A DNA stretch of 64,000 nt from Anaeramoeba flamelloides (taxonomy: Eukaryota; Metamonada; Anaeramoebidae), in NCBI GenBank assembly GCA_027625915.1, contig JANTQA010000076.1, positions 1,116,001-1,180,000 on the forward strand. The letters run 5' to 3'. How positions within the stretch are numbered: the first letter of the stretch is position 1; every line of letters begins with the position of its first letter. Shown here piece by piece: positions 47,333 to 57,000 of the stretch. The translations under genes were made by a program, and so were the position numbers. The notes under the pieces were generated by a model. The model was not told where the DNA came from and did no database searches. It worked only from the letters and a program-made list of their open reading frames with translations.

Positions 47333-48149
47333 TACACATTATAAAGTTAATCAAAATTATAGAATTCATAAAATATCAAATAATATTTTAAAATTTCTTT
47401 CACAACAAACTGTTATTTTTTTTTTAAAACTAGAAGATCCAAAATTATTTAAAATCGCTTCAAAGTGTTTAGCTGAAATACCAACGAGATTCACTGAAAA
47501 AAAAATTATGAGCATTCAATCAATTAAAGGAGCAATTGTTAGATTCGAATTGTTCAAGAAAAATCAAAAGAATTGGTATCTATTGGATCAAATAAGAAAA
47601 ATATTAATTGAACAAAATAAAAATGAATATTCTCAAAAATTAATAAAAAAATTGTCTACTATGATTTTAAATACAAAAAATAATGATAATAATAACCTCA
47701 ATAATAATAATTTTAATATCAATGACAAATATGATTTATTTTTAGATTCGATCGAATCTATCTTTTTAACTAAAAATGTTGAAAATGGGTTTCAATTTAT
47801 TAAATCAATTTCAAAACAATTCTTGATTCAAAATAATTTCTCTCTATTATTACACTTCGCTCAAAAGTTAAATCAATTTGATTTTCAATTGTACCAATTA
47901 ATAGGATTAATGCTATTTTTTGATAACTTTTCCAATGACTCTATCTTTTTATCAACATTAATAAAAAGAATAATTACTTTTTTACAAAATGACAAATTTA
48001 AAAATAATCACGAACAATTATCTAAATTATTAGATTTTATTATTACTTATCAAGGTAAAATTACATTTTCATCTGATGATTTGAACTTTTTTATCAAGTT
48101 TAGAAGCAAAAAATGGAAAAGTTTCCTGAATGAATTAGAAATTAAATAA
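42597..48149 (+). CDS. Focadhesin/RST1-like HEAT-repeat giant
   Basis: This 1850-residue, almost wholly helical protein resembles focadhesin (human FOCAD, 1801 residues; plant RST1, about 1840). The N-terminal order (ILQLFTKTPRSIALFLNFFE, then FILSWLSLQRTPTS..YGRSVFLFKLL) follows FOCAD's opening. VALKSIKILCKNKILNF at ~648 matches the ALkxLcxLCxAxVV pattern of its DUF3730 region. Further repeats include RTGSAIGLLFGFQF, TKFTCLMSLGIIGNEL and IKIGCLKAIMNFL. FOCAD/RST1 works with the SKI/exosome RNA-decay machinery and was first described at focal adhesions; which role applies here is unknown. Lys/Gln- and Asn-rich insertions break the repeats, including 24 consecutive Asn (residues 1555-1578). 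The ATG at 42597 is the first in frame; upstream there is only a TTG extension. Codons are extremely AT-rich (6 G/C of 60 at 44581-44640). Confidence 0.65.
47259..47330 (+). repeat. (AAT)24 coding microsatellite
   Basis: Twenty-four uninterrupted AAT codons give a poly-Asn tract inside the focadhesin-like gene. The perfect codon repetition, with no AAC, points to recent slippage rather than selection for Asn. Confidence 0.97.
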
Positions 48150-48208
48150 TAATAATTTTAATCATTTTTTTTTTTTTTTTTTTTTTTTTGTTATTATTCA
48201 CAACACTA
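48150..48208. terminator. 3' flank of the focadhesin-like gene
   Basis: A run of about 24 T lies 20-45 bp after the stop codon. It could be part of a transcript-end signal or only a homopolymer; poly-T runs are common throughout the window. Confidence 0.2.
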
Positions 48209-48917
48209 CACTACAAGGAAAATTTTTTCAAAAAAAAATCTCTAAATTTTGTATTTTTGAAATATACTCATATAATAAACATTATTATACATAACAATTT
48301 TTCAATGAGGTTTACAACTTTAATAGATATTAATAGGAATTGAAAAAAAAATGAAATTTTTCAGTAATATTTTTTTTCATTTTTAATTGTAAAATTTTTT
48401 GAATTTTTTTAATTGACTTAGTAGAGAAATAATTTTCAAGTATTTTTTTTAATAGTATAAAATAAAAACATATTTTTCAATTTGAAAATAGTACAAAATA
48501 TTTCAATCAAAAAGATATTGCTCAATTAAATTGAAAATCTGATTTTTTATCTGTTTTTGGAATATTTTTTTATCATTTTATTTTTTTCCATGTTTGAGTT
48601 TTTATATACGTTCCTGGTTTTTTTCTGCAAATTACTTTAACATTTATTCGTTTTTCAATCTTAATGCTCAATCAAAAATTAATTCATTTCAACTTTTTCC
48701 AATAAAAAAATACCCTGAAAATAGGTGTTTTTTTCAAAAGTCGGTATTTTTGAAAAGGGGGGTATTCAGATTTTCAAGAGTTTAAAAGCTATCCTATTTT
48801 TATTATATAAAATTATGATAACTTTTAAAAAAATAATTTATAAAAGAAGTAAAACTTAAATCCAATGTATAGTTGAGGCTAACTTTAATTTTCGATATTT
48901 AAATTTTCCTTGTAGTG
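48209..48917 (+). mobile_element. CACTACAAGG-ended element, unit 1 of a head-to-tail pair
   Basis: The ends are CACTACAAGGAAAATTT and its exact complement (ending at 48917). The unit repeats almost immediately as 48918-49616 with ~95% identity by eye. CACTACAAG ends are known from CACTA-type DNA transposons. No transposase; the 63-codon frame inside is not conserved as protein. Confidence 0.85.
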
Positions 48918-49616
48918 TACAAGGAAAATTTTTTCAAAAAAAAATCTCTAAATTTTGTATTTTTGAAATACACTCATATAATAAACATTATTATACATAA
49001 CAATTTTCAATGAGGTTTACAACTTTAATAGATATTAATAGGAATTGAAAAAAAAATGAAATTTTTCAGTAATATTTTTTTTCATTTTTAATTGTAAAAT
49101 TTTTGAATTTTTTTAATTGACTTAGTAGAGAGATAATTTTCAAGTATTTTTTTAATAGTATAAAAGGAAACATATTTTTCAATTTGAAAATAGTACAAAA
49201 TATTTCAATCAAAAGATATTGCTCAATTAAATTGAAAAACTGATTTTTTATCTGTTTTTGGAATATTTTTTATCATTTTATTTTTTTCCATGTTTGAGTT
49301 TTGATATACGTTACCGATTGTTTTCTGTAAATTTCTTTAACATTTATACTTTTTTCAATCTTAATGTTCAATCAAAAATTAATTCATTTCAACTTTTTTC
49401 AATAAAAAAATACCCTGAAAATAGGTGTTTTTTTCAAAAGTCGGTATTTTTGAAAAGGGGGGTATTCAGATCTTCAAGATTTTAATAGCTATCCTTTTTT
49501 TATTACATAAAATTATGATAACTTTGAAAAAATAATTTATAAAAGAAGTATAACTTAAATCCAATGTATAGTTTTGGCTAACTTTAATTTTAGGTATTTA
49601 AATTTTCCTTGTAGTG
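48918..49616 (+). mobile_element. CACTACAAGG-ended element, unit 2
   Basis: The second copy shares its left end with the right end of unit 1: the join reads CTTGTAGTGTACAAGG, a near-palindrome. It ends AAATTTTCCTTGTAGTG at 49616. Small indels in homopolymers and a few substitutions separate the units, so the duplication is fairly recent. Confidence 0.85.
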
Positions 49617-51422
49617 AAGTGGAAACAAAAAATTCTGAAATTTTTTTCTATAAAAGTCTGTAAAAAATTATATATATTAATAATAAATTAAATGTATTTA
49701 AACACATTTTTGGAAGTTTAAAAATCTGTATCTACTATATTTAAGATGTTATTGCCTAATTGAAAAAATTGTCCTTTAAAAAACAACTTTTTTCATTTTT
49801 TGAATTTTTTTTTTTTTAAATCAAATTTTTTTAGAAAAAAATACTTTTTTGTAAGAAAAATAAAGTTACTCGTAGTAAGGTACTTTCACGTATATATAAT
49901 ATTTTTACATTTTTTTACTCAAAAAAACGAGTTTAATTTTTTTTGAAAATTTTCAGATTTTTTTACTAGTCTTGAAAAATTGAAAATTTGAATTTAGATC
50001 AGAATAATTGGTAATTTTTTTTTTTCTACTGCGAATCTCGGGAAAATAATTTTTAAACATATTATTATTTATTTTAATTTTTTTTTTTTAATACTTGAAA
50101 TTTCAATTTTTGAGCTAATTTGTTTTATTAGTAGTATCATTTTTATATGAGAAAATCGACAAAAATAGCAATAATTTATTTTTTTTTAGTTTTTTTTTTA
50201 ATCAAAAAAAATTTAGAGTTCTTAATATAAAAAGGTTTGATATTTAAAAAAAAAAATTAAACAATATTTTTTTCTATTTGTTACTAAAAAATCTGACAAT
50301 TTGTGAAAAAAACACGAAAAAAAAATCATTTTTTTAGAAATTCAAAAATACAATTTTTTTTTATGAAAAAAAAACATTCAATTTAAAATTTACTCGACTT
50401 TTAAATTCAAAAATAGCCATGGTAACACTTCAAAATTATTTCATTAAAAACCAATTTGAATTTACTAAATAAAAAAAAAAAAAAAAAAAAAAGTTACTGA
50501 ATTTTTTAATTTGAAGTTGATTTCCGATTTTTTCGAAAGATCTAAAACAAAAATAATAACCCTGAAAAAAGAATCAAAAACTAGTCTAATTTTTCTCAAC
50601 CGAACCCAACTCTAATTGACTTAAACTGTCAATATTTTAAGAGTTTTTAACAATTTCATTTTTTGCACTTTATTCACAATTTCAACTTATTAATCTAACT
50701 TATTTCTCAATTAAATTAGAAAAAACCATCAGATTTTAAACTTAAAAATTTCTTTTTAGAAGAATAATGAATTGAACTCAATGAATATGCTCTATATTTT
50801 TAATAAAACTTGAGAAACTAAACCTAAAAAAGAGTATATTATTGAAAATTAATTAAAATTACTATGGTGACTTTAGTATTTCATATAAGCTATTTCCAAG
50901 AATGTGGGGCAAATTTATTTGAAAATATATTTATGTAACCCATTCTTCAACAAAGGATTTAAATATATAAAACCATTAACCACTATTTATATATTCTTGA
51001 TAATAATTCAATTTGTTTCTTATTATTGTATTACAGAAATAAAATATATTAAAATTATGATCTCGATTTTATCTGATATTTTTTTATGGTGAAAATTGGT
51101 GTGTATTATTTTCTTTTTGATCGAAAAAAATATTTTCATAACTTGTATAATCTCAACAAAATTTACAATATAATTAAAAACATATAACTGCGTTTTCGTG
51201 TTTAAAAAATCATTTGTTCCCTTTCCATATTTCCGGTTTTTTATTGAAATTGGTCGTACATTGCTTTAACCAAAAAAAGTGCTAGTTTTTTTTTTTCATT
51301 TTTTGGGGATATTTCAACTAACATGTTTTGAATTAAATACATAAGTAATTGATTCAATCATAATAAATATTAAACTTAATTTGGTATAGTTTATTAATGA
51401 TTACCATCACTAAAAAAGATTA
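49617..51422. other. Intergenic AT-rich DNA, no feature seen
   Basis: Long A and T runs dominate. The 62-codon frame at 50904-51092 is hydrophobic AT-rich sequence without support. No gene, RNA or clear repeat recognised. Confidence 0.5.
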
Positions 51423-52310
51423 TTTTTTTTTTTTTTTTTTTTTTATTTTTGAAGAGAGAAAATTGCTTTTCTCCTGTGTGCCCTAATTTCTAAACTTTTT
51501 TTTAGAAATTTTGTTAAAGAATCACAAATTTTATTATCACTTACTAATGATAATATATATGATGAATTCTTTTTTTATTAATAATATCGGAGATATTATT
51601 ATTTTTTTATTTTTTTCAAAAAATTCAGATATCCAGATTTTTTCGATTTATTTTATAGGCCGGACAGTCCCATAAAAAATGATCGAAATCTTCAATGATA
51701 TCAATATTTAACTTTTCTTTACATAAATCACATTTTTTTATTTTTATTTTTACTTGTTACATAAGAGTACCTATTTAAACAATTAGTAAAATTTCGAAAT
51801 TTTAGAATTGTTTTTTGAAGCTTTCCAGTTTAAATATTTTTGTTGTTTGAAATTGCAATTTTGTTGTTTTATAATTTTTAGATATTGTTGAACTTTTCCA
51901 ACTAGGTGAATTTTCCAATTCGGTTAATCGAAAAACTTTTAATTCTAAATCTAATAATTTTAATCCCTTAGTGTGCCAATTAATATTTTCATTTTCCAAT
52001 TTTCGAAAATTTAGTATTGTTTTTAATTTTTTTTAAATTTAAGAAAACTAATTTTCCTCTTTAATTATATTTTCTTCGGTATACTTTTAATCTAGCGAGA
52101 TCAATTTTTGCTTCAGTTTTATAAATTAATCGAGGTGAATGGATATTAATTTGTAAGAAATTTGTGACTGATTTATTGATAAATCTATCAATTCTTTCAA
52201 AATCATTTTGTTTCAAGTCAAATATTTCAAGACCATAATAAAGTTGACTTAAAATGAAAAGATTATTTTTTATGAAATGTAAAAAAAAATTCCCCACTTT
52301 TTTGGAAATA
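51423..52310 (-). mobile_element. 5'-truncated LINE, RT thumb to zinc knuckle
   Basis: The minus strand begins with FILSQLYYGLEIFDLKQ and RIDRFINKSVTNFLQINI (78-codon frame 52061-52297), the region after LINE RT motif E. It then gives NINWHTKGLKLLDLELKVF and LTELENSPSWK (51802-51999), also found in the 9571 copy, and a broken zinc-knuckle segment. A T-run at 51423-51444 is the poly(A) tail. Several frame breaks. It is sense to VPS33, which lies upstream of it. 52311-53219 shows no feature. Confidence 0.85.
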
Positions 52311-53219
52311 CCTTACTTTATATAATTGTTTTGTTGATTATAATAAAATATAGAATTTCAATTGGGTTGATAATATTCAAAGTATTTTATTTTCATGATA
52401 ACATATAAAACGTTGATAGATCATGAAATTAGAATTTATTTGAGTTTTTTATTTGAGTTGACAAAAAGTTTCTACAAATTTACTAATTAAATGAAAATAA
52501 AATTAAATAATTGTTAGTATTTGAACCCGATAAAACTATTTTGAATTTAAACAAGAATAAAAAAAAATTGTTTTTTTGAATATAATATGTTGTTCTTAAA
52601 AAAATTATGAAATTTATCAATTGATTCATCTTAAATAGAGAACTTAATTAATATAATATCTTGGTAATTCTCAAAACTTCAAAATGAACATAAAGAAAAA
52701 ATCTTGTTTTCAAAATTAATCATTTTTTTAGAATAAAAGTTGGCACTTCAAAATACTTTTAGGAATGAATTGACTTATTCTGTATTAAAAATTATCTTAT
52801 CACAGAAATTGAAGTTATTCCAAAAATAATTGATATTTAAAAGAAACGGTTACATTATCAGGTATTCTAGAATTTTCGGTGAAAAAGACGAATGATTTCA
52901 ATTTAATCCATGTTTTAAAATCAAATATTTTTTTATTTTTTTTTTTTATTAAACAATGGATGATTTTTTAATACCGGTGTTTCACAGTTTGGTTTTGTAA
53001 ATTTTGTTTTGATTAGAAAATCCATAGATTATCCAGATAAAAAAGAAATCCTCAAAAAAACCATTGTTAACTTTTCCAGAATTTAAATTTTTTTTGAGTA
53101 AAATCCATGATTTTACCGAGATTCTTTTGAATTCCGGTCAAGTTTGGAACTCCACAACAAGCGACTACGCTCTCCAAATTCATAATTATTTTTAAAAGTA
53201 TTTTAAAGATTCTCATCTA

Positions 53220-53355
53220 TTTTTATTATCAATTAGGGATAACGAACAAATAGAATCCTTTTTTGTTGATAATAATCAAATTATTAATTTTATTTAATAT
53301 ACAAAAAAATCATTTTTTTATTCAGATATCCAGATTTTATTATTATTTTAATAGT
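53220..53355 (-). mobile_element. LINE 3' fragment
   Basis: TTCAGATATCCAGATTTTA, preceded by AATAGAATC and poly-T-rich sequence, matches 9690-9820 and 51545-51650 of the LINE tails. Only the segment around the zinc knuckle remains. It abuts a modular hairpin. Confidence 0.65.
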
Positions 53356-53645
53356 ATGTAAAGTCGTTAGGTTTTCTTGAGTTTTCTGAATATTTGGAAA
53401 ATCGATAGATTTTCGTTAGGTTTTTTTGAGTTTTCTATTTATTTATGAAGTGTTCTCCGTTTTTTTACTTTTTGAAATAAACCGAAAATTTATTAAAATT
53501 TTCAGTTTATTTCAAAAAGTAAAAAAAACCTTACGAAAATCAATAGATTTTCTGAATGAAATAGAAAATCCCAAAAAAACCTAGAACACTTAACAAACAA
53601 AACAGAAAATCTCAAGAAAACCTAGGCACTTGACGGCACTTGACG
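53356..53645. repeat. Modular foldback with swapped segments
   Basis: The centre is a near-perfect palindrome (TACTTTTTGAAATAAACCGA / TC(A)GTTTATTTCAAAAAGTA; one mismatch in 32). Outside it, a module like AGGTTTTCTTGAG(A)TTTTCT occurs twice in each arm. The spacers between modules are in exchanged order, so the arms are not simple mirror images. A short GCACTTGACG duplication ends it. Confidence 0.7.
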
Positions 53646-54087
53646 ACATGATCTCAGAGAAAATTTCTCCAGTTTTCAATAATATTGGTCTTTTTTTGTT
53701 TCATTTGGAAAAAGTTTGTCTTGTTAAGCTTTGATTTTAGCATTGAAAGAACAAAAAAAAAATGGTTTAGTTTAAAGTGAATATGAAGTAATTATCGAGT
53801 TAGAAGTAGAAAGATTAATACCATCTTTCTACGAGAATAATATCATTATTTAACAGTCTGAAAATAGAATCCAAAACGAGGAATTTATAACTCGGTATTT
53901 TTGAACTAATGAAACAATAATTATTGTTTTTTTTTTTTTTATCTATAATAAAAGAAATTCCAAAAAAAATATGAAAATAATAAAAAAATTTTTATTAAAA
54001 TATTTCTCAGCATTATTAAGATTTCTTTTTTTATTTTATTTGTAAAAATAAATAAATAAAAACAAAAAAAATAAAATAAATTAAAAA

Positions 54088-57000
54088 TTAAAAATTGTCT
54101 TCCTTTAAAAAGCAATCTCTAATAATTTTTGAACCGTTTGTAATATGTGAATTTCCTATTACAAAATGTACTCTAGTTTTAGAGTGTTTGTTTAAAAATC
54201 TGAGTGCGGAAATTTCTGAAAAGGTTGCCCCACCAACAAAAAAAATTAAACAAATTGGCTTTTCGATTTTATTTTCATTTACGCGAGTCGCTGATTGCGA
54301 GATTGATTGCTTTTCCTTACCGGTATCGACAGTTAACAAAGGATTTATAATTTCATTTAATGCATTCCAACCTTTTGTAAAAAGAATTTGAGCCATTCTA
54401 GGAATTATGGGGGCGACCCCTGAATGAATATAAGTGATATCCAAATTATTTTCATATTTTTCGTTGATTAAATTTAGTGATTGGCGCAGAGTATCAAATT
54501 TTTTTTTATTTTTTTTGTTATCCATTTTAGTAAACATTCCTAATTTTTGCAAAGATAAGATTGTGTGCATATGCTCATAGCCATATGTCTGTATAATTTG
54601 GTTAATCAAAAAATTATATTTCTTGACTTTATATCCATTTGTAATCATGGAATGTAAACAAAGTAATTTCAAAGTGGAGACAATATCATTATTTTTAAAA
54701 ATTAATTCTTCAATATAATTAATACAATTCTCATCAACAATTAATAAACTGAGTTCGGCATTCAATCTTCTTGTAAAAAATCTTGAATTTTGGGTTAATT
54801 CGCGAATGTTTTGTACTATATCATAATGAAGTATAATGGATTTTTCTTGCATCTTTAATTGCTTCAGATATAATAAATGATTACTAAGTTGGGTCAGTGT
54901 TTTGGAATGCTCTTTGACATTTTTTGCATTTTCTAATTCATCAACAACATTTTTGATCGTATTGTATATCTTTGTGATGTGAAGATCACGCACTTTGATA
55001 AAAAATTTGTCATTACAATTACATTGGATGCGAGTGGTTGGTTTATCAGTTATGGGCTTTCGGAAGATCTTTGTATCACATTGTAGCATGGTTTCATTTA
55101 TCTCATATAAATGATCAATGAGCCCCTCATAATTTAAGGGTGTAGCCATTGGTGTAATTAGATCCAAATTTCGATCAATTAAGAAAAGATGTTCGATTTG
55201 TGGTGGAATTGAATCGTCTAATTCATTTTCTTTTCTCTTCCGAAGTAACATTTTGGTTAATATCTTGGAATATTTCCCAGCATAACAAATATTGGGAATC
55301 ACGCCAATAAATGATTGCAGTTCAATTAAAGAATTTGTAATGTTTGTCAAAGGGGTAATGTCATCCGAGATTAACTGTTGGAAACATAATTCATTTGAGA
55401 GGGAATATACATCCTGATCATACGGAATCAACCCGAGGTTAAAATTACCATAATTAATAGATCCCGAGACACCAAATTTCTCAAGTAGAGCTTCACAGGT
55501 TTGAGTTATATTTGGTACAAAATAGACAAAGAATTCTTTTTCTTCTTTGTCCTGAATTTGCTTTTCCTTTTGAATCCCATTTTCATTGTTTTCCTCTTTT
55601 ATTTCTTTTGTTGATGAGCCTTCACTAATATGTGTGCTGTTGAGTTGATCACTATTATGCTTGATCGTTTCTTGATTTAAAATATGATTTGCTAAAATTT
55701 TCATTAAACTTGGATCTGACCTGACAATGTAGATTAATTTATTGAAAGGTATTACCCCTTGATGCGTTCTTAAGAATTTTGTATACGATATACCATGTTC
55801 CTATTATTTGAAATTATGTGTGTTATCATTTGTTGTATTTAACATTTACAAGATAATTAAATAATAATTCGAAAAAAAATATTTTTTTTGTAATGTGTGC
55901 TAAAAATGAAACAATACTATTTTTTTCGAATTTCAGATTTTTCAAAATCCTCAGTTAACCTTACTCCAAAAGTATGTTTAACATGATTTTTTTTTTGAGC
56001 CTGAACACACCAGGTTTTACAATAAAAAAATAATTGAGAAATTGTAAAAACTCTGAAAATAATCCAAAATGGAAAATATTAGAATTTTTACAAGTCAAAA
56101 ATTATTGAAAATAAACTTTTAATGGTGTTTGTTTTTATTTTTGAACATTACTAATTATTGATATTTAAGGTGAATTTTTAATTTTTTTTTCAAGAACAAA
56201 AAAAATCAAATTATTCAATTTATAATTAAAAATAATCAAATTTTATTTTTTTCTATTTTTTCCCTGAATGAATTTTCTTTTTATTGGGAAGTGGAGTTAC
56301 ACAGGAAAAAGATCAAGTAGTTTCTTGCTTAATAATGAAACACGAAAAGTATGAGTAACTTGAAAATAAAAAGCAAAAAAAGTAAACGAAAAAAATATAT
56401 CAAGGAATTAAAGCAAATCAGATCAAAAAGAAAAAAGAAATTGCAACAATTAAATAACTAACTCTCCCCAAATGAACATTCATGTTCAATTACCAAATTA
56501 AATTAAATTAACCAAAAGTATTGTGACTGTGATTTTTTGTGTCCTTAATTAAAGATATCATTTCTTTTTTTTTTTTTGATTTTTAACAATTTCTTCTGAT
56601 AAACCCTTTTTAAATTTTTTTTTTCTTGTTAATTTTAGCTTTTACTTTTTCAACCATTGAGATAATTTTGGTATGTCCTTTCCATGAATAATCGTGGAAC
56701 TTATGATTTTACGCTTAAATTCCCTTTGAAGAAATTCAAGTAAAAGAATATTTAGAGTGTAATTTGCACTTCTTCAATAATAATAATAAAATAGTCCAAT
56801 TTTTTGAAATTTAGTTGTTTTTTTTTTTTAGAATAAAAGAACAAGAACAAAAAAAGGAAGAAGCCAAGTTTAAAAAAAAATCTTTTTAAATTAAAAAATA
56901 AAAATCACTTTTGAATTATGATAGCCTAGTCTAAAAATCTGCTTCTAAGTAATTTTAATTTAAAATATAATTTAAAGTAATTTTTTTTTGGTTGTTTTTG

